A DNA stretch of 64,000 nucleotides. Origin: Limiplasma sp031549415. GTDB lineage: Bacteria; Bacillota; Clostridia; Christensenellales; Aristaeellaceae. The stretch lies in the NCBI GenBank assembly GCA_031549415.1, contig JAVBPU010000003.1, positions 1 to 64,000 on the forward strand, in the 5' to 3' direction. Under the pieces are notes generated by a model. That model was given only the letters and a program-made list of their open reading frames with translations, had not been told where the DNA came from and ran no database searches. The position numbers and the translations under genes were made by a program. This document shows, one piece after another, positions 42,649-51,095 of this stretch. Every line of letters begins with the position of its first letter. The first letter of the stretch is position 1.

Positions 42649-45216
42649 ATGAGGCACAGCGCCAGGACAAGCCGTTTGGTGGCGGGGTTTTTGTGCGTTC
42701 TTTTGCTGGCGTCGTTGGTGGAGGCCGCGCTGTCCGCCTCCTATCCTTATGACACCCGGTGCTTGGACAATGTGAACTTGCGCAAGAGCGCCAGCGCCAA
42801 TGCTACGGTGCTGATGCGCATCAAGGCGGGGTCCAGCGTCACGGTGGTGGGGGTGTCCGGCCAGTATTACAAGCTGGACGCGGGCGGCATGAAGGGCTAT
42901 GCCCTCAAAAAATACGTGGACGGGCTTTCGGACTCGCCGGACGGCATGCCCTCCGTGATCTCCGCGCTGCCCCCTCCCGGCGGCGTGTCCACTTATCCCT
43001 ATGACACCAACACCATTGACAGCGTGAAGCTCCGCAAGACCGCCGAGCCTTCGGGGGAGGTCCTCCTGCGCATTCCCCGGGACGACGTGGTGCTGGTGCT
43101 GGAGCTGACCAGCAACGGCTTTGCCAAGGTCAAGTATAGCGGCAAAACCGGCTATGCCAAAAGCGATTTCATCAACCTGGCCAATATCCCAGCCCCCACC
43201 CCGGTGCCCACGCCCACGCCCCCTCCCGGCGCGGAAAAGTATACGGAGCTGAAAAAGGGCAGCACGGGCGTCATGGTCAAGACGCTGCAAGAAGCCCTGA
43301 CCGAGCTGGGCTTTTACGAGGGGGCCGTTGATTCCAAGTTTGGCGACCAAACCGCCCAGGCGGTAACCACCTTCCAAAAGCGCAACGGCCTGGACCAGAC
43401 CGGCATCATCACCCCGGCCATCCAGGTGCTGCTGTATGAAGGCACCCCCAAGAACACCATCGGCTACCGCAAGATTTTAAAGACCCTGCCTCCGGTGCCC
43501 GGCGCCATCATCCGGGCGGGCAGCGTGGGGGAGCCGGTGAAGGCCCTGCAAGAGCGGCTCAAGGTCCTGGGCTTTTACATTGGCGAGAGCACCGGCACCA
43601 GCGACAAGGCCACCGTGCAGTCCATCAAGGATTTTCAAAAGCTCCACGGACTGGACCCCACCGGCGAGGCGGATTTGGAGACCCAGAACCGGATGTACGG
43701 GGCCACGGCCCTGTCGGCGGGCACCGTGGTGACCCCCACCCCGCTGCCCACCTTGGCCCCGCCCAAGGGCACCGTCCGGGAGGGCGACAAGGGCGATGAC
43801 GTGAAAACCGTGCAGCAACGGCTAAAAGACCTGGGCTATTACACCGGCAAGATTGACGGCAAGTTTGAATCCGGCACGGTGAAGGCCCTCAAAGCCTTCC
43901 AAAAGAAGGGCGGCCTCAAGCAGGACGGCGTATGCGGCACCATCACCCGGGCGGCGCTGTTTGGGGTGAACGCCCCCTACGCCAAGGCCACGGCCATCCC
44001 GCTAACGGCCACGGTGGCGCCCTTTAACCCGGCCAACGTGGTCATCATCCAATCCGGCGCACGGGGCAACGATGTAATGAACCTGCAGCGCCGCCTGATG
44101 GAGCTGGGCTATTACGCTTCCCGGCTGGACGGCGTCTATCTGGAGGACGACATCACCGCCGTGCGCGCCTTCCAAAAGGCCAATGGCCTCAAGGTGGACG
44201 GCAAAGCGGGCCTGGAGACCCAAACCCGCCTCTTTGGCGAGGAGGCCATTCGCGGCAGCGCCATCACCACTCCGGGCGTGACCCTGCGCTACGGCAGCGC
44301 GGGCAACGATGTGGTGGCCCTGCAAAACCGCCTCATTGAGCTGGGGTATTTAACCGGCAGCGCGGACGGCAAGTTTGGCATGGCCACCAAAACCGCCCTG
44401 ATTGCCTTCCAAAAGGCCAACAATCTGGTACGGGACGGCAAGGCCGGGGCGAAAACCCAGGCGGCGCTCACCGCCAGCGTGGTGGTGGCCAAGAAGGTGG
44501 ACGCTTCCTCCACACTGAAACAAGGCGCTGTCAGCGCCGCGGTGAAGGACTTGCAGCTTCGGCTTATCTCCCTGGGGTATTTAAGCAGCGCGGCGGACGG
44601 CAAGTTTGGCTCCGCCACCAGCCTGGCGCTGATCGCCTTCCAGAACCGGAACAGCCTGACGGCGGACGGCATTGCCGGGGCCAAGACCCTGGCCGCCCTC
44701 AACAGCAACAGCGCCCGGCCCTCTCTGGACGCGGTGGCCACCCCCAAGCCGGGGGCCCTGCTGCTGACCAACGCGCCCTCTGCGGCCAATGTGCGCTATG
44801 CCAACTGGTACACGGAAGTGAAGGCCCATTGCAAGCAATACCCCAATGTGACCGTGTATGATTTTGTGACGGGCCTGAACTGGCAAATGAACATCTTCTC
44901 CACCGGGGCCCATGCCGACGCGGAGCCGCTGACCTCCAACGACACCGCCAATATGAACCGGGCCTTTGGCGGCAAAACCACCTGGACCCCCAAGGCAGTG
45001 TGGGTGGTGTTCAGCGATGGCCGGGTGTACCTGGCCTCCACCCACAATACCCCGCATGACCCTTACCACATCCGTACCAACGATTTCAACGGGCATGTGT
45101 GCATCCACTTCCCCCGGGAGATGGAGCAGGTGGAGGCCATTGGGCCGTATGCCACCTCGCATCAGAAGAGCATTGACTTGGGGTGGGTGGCCACCCAGAG
45201 GCTGGCGGGGATATAG
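42649..45216 (+). CDS. Secreted cell-wall protein: two SH3b, six peptidoglycan-binding modules, novel C-terminal domain
   Basis: 855 residues. The ATG at 42649 follows GGAGGG; the promoter upstream rules out the much longer open frame. Signal peptide (RLVAGFLCVLLLASLVEAALSA). Two SH3b domains (~35-90, ~120-180) start with SYPYDTR / TYPYDTN. After a PT linker, six PG_binding_1 modules (~205-700) repeat the pattern LQxRLxxLGYY, DGKFG, AFQKxNGL, DGKAG. The C-terminal ~140 residues hold a conserved-looking domain with CKQYPNVTVYDF, WVVFSDGRVYLASTHNTPHDPYH and GHVCIHFP; the His/Cys/His arrangement faintly recalls L,D-transpeptidases (SHGCIR) but is not that motif. Likely wall-bound and possibly enzymatic. 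Confidence 0.85.
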   Translation: MRHSARTSRLVAGFLCVLLLASLVEAALSASYPYDTRCLDNVNLRKSASANATVLMRIKAGSSVTVVGVSGQYYKLDAGGMKGYALKKYVDGLSDSPDGMPSVISALPPPGGVSTYPYDTNTIDSVKLRKTAEPSGEVLLRIPRDDVVLVLELTSNGFAKVKYSGKTGYAKSDFINLANIPAPTPVPTPTPPPGAEKYTELKKGSTGVMVKTLQEALTELGFYEGAVDSKFGDQTAQAVTTFQKRNGLDQTGIITPAIQVLLYEGTPKNTIGYRKILKTLPPVPGAIIRAGSVGEPVKALQERLKVLGFYIGESTGTSDKATVQSIKDFQKLHGLDPTGEADLETQNRMYGATALSAGTVVTPTPLPTLAPPKGTVREGDKGDDVKTVQQRLKDLGYYTGKIDGKFESGTVKALKAFQKKGGLKQDGVCGTITRAALFGVNAPYAKATAIPLTATVAPFNPANVVIIQSGARGNDVMNLQRRLMELGYYASRLDGVYLEDDITAVRAFQKANGLKVDGKAGLETQTRLFGEEAIRGSAITTPGVTLRYGSAGNDVVALQNRLIELGYLTGSADGKFGMATKTALIAFQKANNLVRDGKAGAKTQAALTASVVVAKKVDASSTLKQGAVSAAVKDLQLRLISLGYLSSAADGKFGSATSLALIAFQNRNSLTADGIAGAKTLAALNSNSARPSLDAVATPKPGALLLTNAPSAANVRYANWYTEVKAHCKQYPNVTVYDFVTGLNWQMNIFSTGAHADAEPLTSNDTANMNRAFGGKTTWTPKAVWVVFSDGRVYLASTHNTPHDPYHIRTNDFNGHVCIHFPREMEQVEAIGPYATSHQKSIDLGWVATQRLAGI

Positions 45217-45235
45217 GGCTTTAAAAAAGGGTTTT

Positions 45236-45263
45236 AAAAAGTGGGCGATTGCCCACTTTTTTT
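45236..45263 (+). terminator. Terminator of the wall protein gene
   Basis: AAAAAGTGGGC - GATT - GCCCACTTTTTTT, an 11-bp stem with T tract, 20 bases after the stop codon. Confidence 0.9.
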
Positions 45264-45279
45264 CTGCGACGCGGTGGTA

Positions 45280-45987
45280 CTAGCTGACAGAAGGGGCTGC
45301 CTTCCCCCACAAAAATGGACGCACAACCTTGTAAAACGCCTCCGGCTTTTTATTGGCCACAAAATGATCCCCGTCCAGCAAACAAAGCTGGCTGTGGGGG
45401 ATGGCCTGGGCCATGGCCTTTGTATGGGATGTGCGAATCAAATCGTGGGTCCCCGCAATCACCAGGGTGGGCAGCTGCAAGGCTCCCAGCGCCTCCGGCG
45501 CAATGTGCGGCTCATGGACCATCAGCCGCAGCATTTCCTTTTTGGGGCGGGCCTTTGGGTCCACCAGGGCCAGCAAGCTCACCAGCCAGTAGGACAGGCA
45601 GATGGGCGCCTGGAAGATCAGCCGCACGCCCAGGGGCGACAAATTCCCCCCGTTGAGCACCAGCTTTCGCACGCAGCCAGGGTGGCGCAACGCAAACAGC
45701 AGGGCAATGTTGGCCCCGTCGCTAAAGCCCAGCAGGTCCGCCTGGAGGATGCCCCGGGCTTGCAGGAACGCGTGCAAATCCTCCGCAAACTGGTCCAGGG
45801 TAAAGGGCGCATCCCCCCGGGGGGATGCGCCGTGCCCCCGGGTGTCCAGGGCGATGACCCGGGCATGGGCCGCAAAGCCGTCGATTTGCCGCTCAAAATA
45901 AGCGCCGCTTTCGCCATTGCCATGCAGCAAAATCAGCGGAAAGCCAGCGCCTTTTTCTATAAAATGAAGTTGGATGGGTTCGCTCAT
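45280..45987 (-). CDS. Alpha/beta-fold hydrolase
   Basis: 235 residues, no signal peptide. The oxyanion segment LILLHGNGESG, the TRGHGAS turn, and the nucleophile elbow GFSDGAN (Ser near 90) define the fold; GTHD and GDHF supply Asp and His of the triad. The size and lid region (LSYWLVSLLALVDPKARP) fit small esterase/MhpC-type hydrolases. Substrate unknown. Starts after GAAAGGA and lies 29 bases downstream of the pyridoxal kinase gene on the same strand, so they may be co-transcribed. Confidence 0.85.
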   Translation of the reverse strand: MSEPIQLHFIEKGAGFPLILLHGNGESGAYFERQIDGFAAHARVIALDTRGHGASPRGDAPFTLDQFAEDLHAFLQARGILQADLLGFSDGANIALLFALRHPGCVRKLVLNGGNLSPLGVRLIFQAPICLSYWLVSLLALVDPKARPKKEMLRLMVHEPHIAPEALGALQLPTLVIAGTHDLIRTSHTKAMAQAIPHSQLCLLDGDHFVANKKPEAFYKVVRPFLWGKAAPSVS

Positions 45988-46016
45988 GGCGGTTCCTTTC
46001 CTGGGCCGGAGACCGG

Positions 46017-46886
46017 CTACCGGTGGTAGTAATCAAAGGGGTTTTGGATGCCCAGCTCGTGCAGCAGCTTGGAGGTGACCTGCTCAAACTGTACGCCGAA
46101 GCGCAGGGGCTGGTCCTCGTCCAGGGTGATGCGGATGCAGTCATGGGTGAGGGTGAGCGCCAGCTTGGCGGCGGATAGCAGGGACTTGCCCCGCAGCAGC
46201 CCGGCCAGCAGGAAGCTTGCAAACACGTCGCCGGTGCCATGGAAAGTGCCCTTGTACCGGGGCGTGAAGGAAAAGATGGGGTCGTCCATGCCCCGCTGGT
46301 AAATGGCGATGCCCGTTTCCGAAGGCCCAAAGGACACATCCGAAATGATGACGTTTTTCGGGCCCAGGGCAGACAGCTCCCGGGCCAGTTCATTGATATA
46401 GGCGGGGCTGTAGCTGTCGCCGGGGTAGGGCCTGCCCAGCAGGAAGGCCGCCTCGGTGAGGTTGGGCACAATGGTGTGGGCCTTGGCGCACAGGCGGCGC
46501 ATCTGGGCGGGCACCCCACTGTCCAGCAAGGAGTACATCTGGCCGTGGTCCGCAAAGGCCGGGTCCACAAACAGGTGAGTGAGGGGTCCGGCCATTTGGC
46601 TGACGATTTCCAATACGGTACCCACCTGGGCGCTGGAGGCCAGGTACCCGGTGTAAATGGCGTCAAAGGAAAGGCCCTGGGCGGAAATGTGGCTTGCGAT
46701 GGGCAGCAGCTGGTCCGTCAGGTCCAGGCAGGTGTAGTCGGTAAATTCCCCGGTGTGGGAGCTGAGCAAGGCGGTGGGAATGATGGAGGTATTGATGCCT
46801 GCGGAGGAGAGGATGGGCAATGCCACCGTTAAGGAGCAACGGCCTACGCAGCAGATATCGTGAATGGCAAGCACTTTTTTTTGCAT
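46017..46886 (-). CDS. pdxY: Pyridoxal/pyridoxamine kinase
   Basis: 289 residues of the PfkB/ribokinase-like PdxK/PdxY family. It starts KKVLAIHDICCVGRCSL, and has FDAIYTGYLAS, VPNLTEAAFLLG and the anion-hole motif GTGDVFAS with the catalytic Asp. It phosphorylates pyridoxal, pyridoxine or pyridoxamine with ATP to make or recycle pyridoxal phosphate, the cofactor of the alpha-oxoamine synthase and the decarboxylase-fold enzyme also in this window. The ATG has GGAGG nine bases upstream. The paralogue assignment (PdxY rather than PdxK) is by overall resemblance. Confidence 0.88.
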   Translation of the reverse strand: MQKKVLAIHDICCVGRCSLTVALPILSSAGINTSIIPTALLSSHTGEFTDYTCLDLTDQLLPIASHISAQGLSFDAIYTGYLASSAQVGTVLEIVSQMAGPLTHLFVDPAFADHGQMYSLLDSGVPAQMRRLCAKAHTIVPNLTEAAFLLGRPYPGDSYSPAYINELARELSALGPKNVIISDVSFGPSETGIAIYQRGMDDPIFSFTPRYKGTFHGTGDVFASFLLAGLLRGKSLLSAAKLALTLTHDCIRITLDEDQPLRFGVQFEQVTSKLLHELGIQNPFDYYHR

Positions 46887-46918
46887 AAGGAAAAGCCTCC
46901 GTTTCCTAACTCCTTCCT

Positions 46919-46946
46919 ATCATACACCAAAGAATGAAAAAAGCAA
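46919..46946 (-). promoter_or_regulatory. Promoter of the pyridoxal kinase gene
   Basis: Minus strand: TTGCTT (46941-46946), 16 bases, TATGAT (46919-46924). Confidence 0.5.
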
Positions 46947-47053
46947 GGGCGGCGTTTGTAGCCCAGGGTTCGTGCACACGGTTTGGTGGGCGGCATACCA
47001 TACCACTGTCAAAGGCTTTTGCCTTGATAGACATCCTAAAAGGAGAAACAACT

Positions 47054-47329
47054 ATGAACGACTATGAAGGCATCATGAATAGAGACTCTTGCGGCGACAT
47101 CGACGGCGCCCTGCGGCGTTTAGTGGGCCATCCCGTGGTACTGCACCTGGTGAATGGCCAGTCCTTCCGGGGCTTGGTGCTCAACGTCATCGGCAATGCC
47201 GTGCGCCTGATCACCTCCAACGGTTGCAAGGTTTTGATCCCCTTCCTGCACATTTCCGCCGTGCGGGAGCCGCAGTTGGAGTTCAGCACCCGTTGCATCG
47301 GCCGTGGGGACTGCGATTCCAATGACTAA
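47054..47329 (+). CDS. Small LSm-like protein
   Basis: 91 residues from the ATG after AGGAG. The core VVLHLVNGQSFRGLVLNVIGNAVRLIT, with following KVLIPFLHISAVR, has the five-strand Sm-like pattern seen in DUF2642-type Bacillus proteins, several of which are spore-associated. Two Cys residues (CIGRGDC) lie in a short C-terminal tail. The next plus-strand gene has a similar module at its C-terminus. Role unknown; a spore-coat role is a guess based on the family. Confidence 0.6.
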   Translation: MNDYEGIMNRDSCGDIDGALRRLVGHPVVLHLVNGQSFRGLVLNVIGNAVRLITSNGCKVLIPFLHISAVREPQLEFSTRCIGRGDCDSND

Positions 47330-47374
47330 TTCCCTGCAAAGGGCCTTTTCGTAGCGGCGTCCAGCATCCTCCAC

Positions 47375-47413
47375 GGGGCCTCCGCGAATATTTGCGGGGG
47401 CTCCTTTCTTTTT
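47375..47413 (+). terminator. Terminator after the small LSm-like gene
   Basis: GGGGCCTCCGC / GCGGGGGCTCC, an 11-bp stem with two GU pairs and an 8-base loop, followed by TTTCTTTTT. Confidence 0.75.
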
Positions 47414-47533
47414 GCAGGGCGTTACAGGGTGATGAGCCCGAACCCCTTCCCCTGCGGCGCATACACTGGAAGCAGCGGCCATGCCGCGTGATCCCAGCCA
47501 AAGCGTCGGCAAACCAGAAACGGATGTGAACGT

Positions 47534-48391
47534 ATGAACCCCACGCCATGCCATGCGATGCACAAAGGGCTTCAAGGCGTGCTGCCGCCCTATTGCTGCA
47601 TGCGATACCTATACTACGCGCCAAAGCCGAGGATGCAGGACCCCTTTGCGCCCCTCTGGATTTCCACCCAAGGGCCGCAGCCGGTTTCCATGCCCTGCGC
47701 CTCCCCGCCGGTGCCACCGCCGATGGTGGCAAGGGCGCCTCAGGCGTTGCCGCAGGGGGTGTTGCCCCCTGTGCCGCCTCCACCGCTCCCGCCCCCACCA
47801 CCTCCGTCAGAGGGGAAGGAATTGAAAACCCCGATGGCCGAACAGGAAGTGGAAATGGAAATGGGAGTGGAAGCCGAAACAAAGCTGGAACAAGAACCAA
47901 AAATCGAAACGGAAATGGAAACGGAAATGGAAACGGAAATGGAAATGGAAACGGAACCAGAGCTAGAAACAGACCTGGAGATGGGGGTGGAAACGGAAAG
48001 GGTAGCGGATAGGTTGGAAGGCCCCGGTCCTCTGCAGCAGGAACCCGTTTTGCCCCCCTTGTCCCACCTGGCTCCTTTGGTCACCGCGGAGGAAGGGCGC
48101 AAAGAGTTTCCAGAGCGGTATCCCTTTGAGCCAACCTTTCCGGAGGCCATTTTGGACACCCGGGGCGCCGGGTACCTGCAATACCAGGACTGGTGGTTTA
48201 TGCGGGAGGTGGATCTGGCGGTCCGCGGCTACATTTTGACGGGAACGCCCATCTTTTTGCAGAGAGACACCCTACGGGTGGTGAACAACACCAGCAGCTA
48301 CTTTGTGCCCCTAAGCCGGATTGATTACATCCGCACCAATGATGGGTTGTGTGAGCGGAAGGATGGGCGAGTGCACCCACGGGACTCCTGA
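47534..48391 (+). CDS. Pro-rich, Glu-rich repeat protein with C-terminal LSm-like domain
   Basis: 285 residues. The first 45 residues are Cys/His/Met-rich (CCMRYLYY). Residues ~48-92 are Pro-rich (LPPPPPP). Residues ~100-155 are an acidic EME/ETE repeat, encoded by GGAAAT/GGAAAC hexamers. Residues ~200-285 hold YQDWWFMREVDLAVRGYILTG, then FLQRDTLRVVNNTSSYFVPLSRIDYIR, an LSm-like strand pattern that resembles the small protein encoded just upstream. The ribosome site is weak, so the start is uncertain. The composition resembles spore-coat or surface matrix proteins, but that is inference. Confidence 0.6.
   Translation: MNPTPCHAMHKGLQGVLPPYCCMRYLYYAPKPRMQDPFAPLWISTQGPQPVSMPCASPPVPPPMVARAPQALPQGVLPPVPPPPLPPPPPPSEGKELKTPMAEQEVEMEMGVEAETKLEQEPKIETEMETEMETEMEMETEPELETDLEMGVETERVADRLEGPGPLQQEPVLPPLSHLAPLVTAEEGRKEFPERYPFEPTFPEAILDTRGAGYLQYQDWWFMREVDLAVRGYILTGTPIFLQRDTLRVVNNTSSYFVPLSRIDYIRTNDGLCERKDGRVHPRDS
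47838..47998 (+). repeat. Polypurine hexamer-type coding repeat
   Basis: Imperfect tandem GGAAAT/GGAAAC units on the plus strand, almost free of pyrimidines, encoding alternating Glu-Met/Glu-Thr. Prone to slippage; each hexamer change keeps the frame. Confidence 0.75.
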
Positions 48392-48744
48392 TGGCAATTT
48401 GCCCTCTCTGGAAGCGATGGTAGAACAAACTCCGAAAACATAACATAGTCTTTGCGGATCTTTTTCCCCGGCGCGTTGCCCCGTCCGGTCCGCATAGCGC
48501 CAGGATGCCTCCCCCTCGCGGCTGAGCGCCAGGGAAAAATCTCTCGCACATCCTGTGGCTCCGTTTTCGGAATTTGCTCTAAGGAGGGCGCTAAGGGGAA
48601 CACGGACTGCCCCTCGCCGTTCCTCCTTGGTCCCCCCTGGCATCGTTTCCAGTTTGTTCTACCAACTGCCTTTTGGGCCACCAACGACCCCAAGGAGCCA
48701 TGCCAAAAACAATCCTAAAAACATATCACACTTCCCCCCGCCCA
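48392..48744. other. Intergenic region with dispersed repeat, no convincing gene
   Basis: Contains the second copy of the 19-bp repeat (48564-48582). Open frames exist on both strands but lack ribosome sites and overlap one another, and the minus-strand one would invade the LSm-like gene. I see no RNA gene. Confidence 0.5.
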
Positions 48745-48773
48745 TTGACAAACCACCCGCAGGCGGATATAAT
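48745..48773 (+). promoter_or_regulatory. Consensus promoter upstream of greA
   Basis: Exact consensus TTGACA (48745-48750), 17-base spacer, TATAAT (48768-48773). The leader to greA would be about 180 bases and contains a TTGCACCGC / GCGGTGCAA stem with an inner CCCA/TGGG, and GCAGCC/GGCTGC. These could be regulatory or a separate small RNA. Confidence 0.75.
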
Positions 48774-48960
48774 ACATCAGTATCTTTTGTGAGCGCCGAA
48801 TCAACCCAACAGTTCTTCTCGGTCTGTTCGGTTGGCATCAATTGCACCGCGAAACCCATTTTTTAGTGGGCGGGCGGTGCAAGTCTGCTATATAGGCATT
48901 GACAGGGATGCGCAAGGACGCAGCCAGAGGCTGCGTTCAGACTGAAAGGGGATACCACAT

Positions 48961-49443
48961 ATGGCAGACCAGGAGAAAAAAGTTGTTTTGACCCGCGAGG
49001 GTTTTGAAAAAATGGAAAAAGAGCTGGAGTATTTTACCAGCGTGCGGCGCAATGAAATCGCGGAGCAGATTGCCGTGGCCCGCGGCTTTGGCGACCTTTC
49101 CGAAAATGCCGAGTATGACGAGGCCAAGAACGAGCAAAGCCGCATTGAGGCCAAGATCATCGACATGGAAAACGCCCTGCGCAATTGCATCGTGGTGGAC
49201 GATGACGACGTGACCACCGAAACCGTGGGCGTGGGCAACACCGTGAAGGTGAAGAACCTCACCGCGAAGATGGACCAGGTGTTCACCATCGTGGGCAGCA
49301 ATGAGACTGATCCCAAGGCCATGAAAATCAGCCTGGATAGCCCCATCGGCGCGGCGCTGCTGGGCAAAAAGGTGGGGCAGACCGTGTCTGTGGATGTGCC
49401 CGTGGGGAACATCAAGCTGAAGGTAGAAGAGATTTCAAGGTAA
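48961..49443 (+). CDS. greA: Transcription elongation factor GreA
   Basis: 160 residues, typical length. N-terminal coiled coil (LTREGFEKMEKELEYF to LRNCIVVDDDD) with the tip motif GDLSENAEYDEAK, whose acidic Asp/Glu residues enter the RNA polymerase secondary channel and stimulate transcript cleavage. The C-terminal FKBP-like domain ends VEISR. AAAGG precedes the ATG. Together with lysS 65 bases downstream this is a common clostridial pair and probably one operon. Confidence 0.97.
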   Translation: MADQEKKVVLTREGFEKMEKELEYFTSVRRNEIAEQIAVARGFGDLSENAEYDEAKNEQSRIEAKIIDMENALRNCIVVDDDDVTTETVGVGNTVKVKNLTAKMDQVFTIVGSNETDPKAMKISLDSPIGAALLGKKVGQTVSVDVPVGNIKLKVEEISR

Positions 49444-49508
49444 GCGTAAATTTTTCCGGGGCTGCGACTCCTTTGCGTATCCCCTGACCCATAAAGGAGG
49501 ACAACCCA

Positions 49509-51026
49509 GTGACCGAACCGCAACACACTCTTCCCGCCCAGGAACAGCCCGCGGAACTCACACAGGCCCAGCGCAGCGAGCAGGAGGGCATCCGCCGCCA
49601 GAAGCTGCAAAAACTGATCGAGGCGGGGCAGGACCCCTACGCCATCACCCGGTATCCCGTCAGCCATGGTAGCCGGGACATCCTGGACGGGTTTGACGCG
49701 CTGGAAGGCCAAACCGTTACGCTGGCGGGCCGCATGGTCAGCAAGCGGGTGATGGGGAAGGCCTCTTTTGCGCATCTGCTGGACGGGGAAGGCAGCCTGC
49801 AAATCTATGTGAAGCGGGACGATGTGGGGGACGAGCCCTACGCCGCCTTTAAGGACATGGATATCGGCGATGTGCTGGGCGTAAAGGGCACGGTGTTCCG
49901 CACCCAAAAGGGCGAGATCAGCGTCCACGCCCAGGAGATCACGCTGTTATCGAAGTGCCTGAAGGTGCTGCCGGAAAAATTCCACGGCCTGAAGGACCCG
50001 GACCTGCGCTACCGCCAGCGGTACGTGGACATGATCGTCAACCCCGAGGTGCGGGACACCTTCCGCAAACGCAGCCAGATCATCGCCGCCGTGCGGGAAT
50101 TTTTGGACGCCCGGGGCTTTTTGGAAGTGGATACGCCGGTGCTGCACACCATCGAGATGGGCGCGGCGGCCCGCACCTTCAAAACCCACCACAACACGCT
50201 GGACATCGACATGTTTTTGCGCATCGAGACCGAGCTGTACTTGAAGCGCCTCATCGTGGGCGGTTTTGAAAAGGTGTACGAGGTGGGCCGCCTGTTCCGC
50301 AACGAGGGCATGGACGCCACCCACAACCCGGAGTTTACCAGCGTGGAAACCTACCAGGCCTACGTGGATTACAACGAGGTCATGGACATGGTGGAGGCGC
50401 TGTACGCCTATGTGGCGCAAAAGGTCTGCGGAAGCACCTGCGTGCCCCACGGGGAGGAGCAAATTGAGCTGAAAGCCCCCTGGCCCCGCGTTCCCATGGC
50501 CCAGGCCGTGAAAGACGCCTGCGGCGTGGACTGGAAAACCTGGCAAACGGACCAGGAGGCCCGGGACGCCCTCAAAGCCATGGGCGTGCACGTGGACAAG
50601 ACGGCCAAGCGGGGGGACTGCCTGGCGGCGCTGTTTGACGAGCATGTGGAGGCCACGCTGCGCCAGCCCACCTTCATTATTGATTATCCGGTGGACATTT
50701 CGCCCCTGGCCAAGCGCAAGCCCCAGGACCCGGAGCTGACGGAGCGGTTTGAGTTCTTCATCTGCGGCCATGAGATGGGCAATGCCTTCTCCGAGCTGAA
50801 CGACCCGGTGGACCAGCGCCGCCGCTTTGAGGACCAGGTGGCCCTGCGCCACAGCCAGGGCCTGCTGGGTGTGAAGGTGGACGAGGACTACGTCAACGCG
50901 CTGGAGCATGGCATGCCGCCTACGGGAGGCCTGGGCTTTGGCATCGACCGCATGGTGATGCTGCTGACGGACAACGCCTCCATCCGGGACGTGCTGCTGT
51001 TCCCCACTATGAAGCCCAGGGATTAG
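49509..51026 (+). CDS. lysS: Lysyl-tRNA synthetase, class II
   Basis: 505 residues. The GTG start is eight bases after AAAGGAGG. N-terminal OB-fold anticodon-binding domain (VTLAGRMVSKRVMGKASFAHLLDGEGSLQIYVKR), then the class II core: motif 1 near FLEVDTPVLH, motif 2 region FRNEGMDATHNPEFTSVETY, motif 3 GFGIDRMVMLLT, ending DVLLFPTMKPRD. GAAARTFKTHHNTLDIDMFLRI is the LysRS-specific segment. Charges tRNA-Lys with lysine in the cytoplasm. Follows greA. Confidence 0.97.
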   Translation: MTEPQHTLPAQEQPAELTQAQRSEQEGIRRQKLQKLIEAGQDPYAITRYPVSHGSRDILDGFDALEGQTVTLAGRMVSKRVMGKASFAHLLDGEGSLQIYVKRDDVGDEPYAAFKDMDIGDVLGVKGTVFRTQKGEISVHAQEITLLSKCLKVLPEKFHGLKDPDLRYRQRYVDMIVNPEVRDTFRKRSQIIAAVREFLDARGFLEVDTPVLHTIEMGAAARTFKTHHNTLDIDMFLRIETELYLKRLIVGGFEKVYEVGRLFRNEGMDATHNPEFTSVETYQAYVDYNEVMDMVEALYAYVAQKVCGSTCVPHGEEQIELKAPWPRVPMAQAVKDACGVDWKTWQTDQEARDALKAMGVHVDKTAKRGDCLAALFDEHVEATLRQPTFIIDYPVDISPLAKRKPQDPELTERFEFFICGHEMGNAFSELNDPVDQRRRFEDQVALRHSQGLLGVKVDEDYVNALEHGMPPTGGLGFGIDRMVMLLTDNASIRDVLLFPTMKPRD

Positions 51027-51095
51027 CACATTTTGCGGGCAGACTGCGCCATTTTACGGCACGGCCTGCCTGTTTTTTGACAGAGGTGAGTTTTC

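Noticed and set aside
42649..45216. C-terminal domain as a standard L,D-transpeptidase (YkuD)
   Set aside because: The required SHGCIR-type motif is missing; GHVCIHF is only loosely similar.
48325..48866. Overlapping open frames on both strands
   Set aside because: No ribosome sites, mutual overlap, and part of a dispersed repeat.
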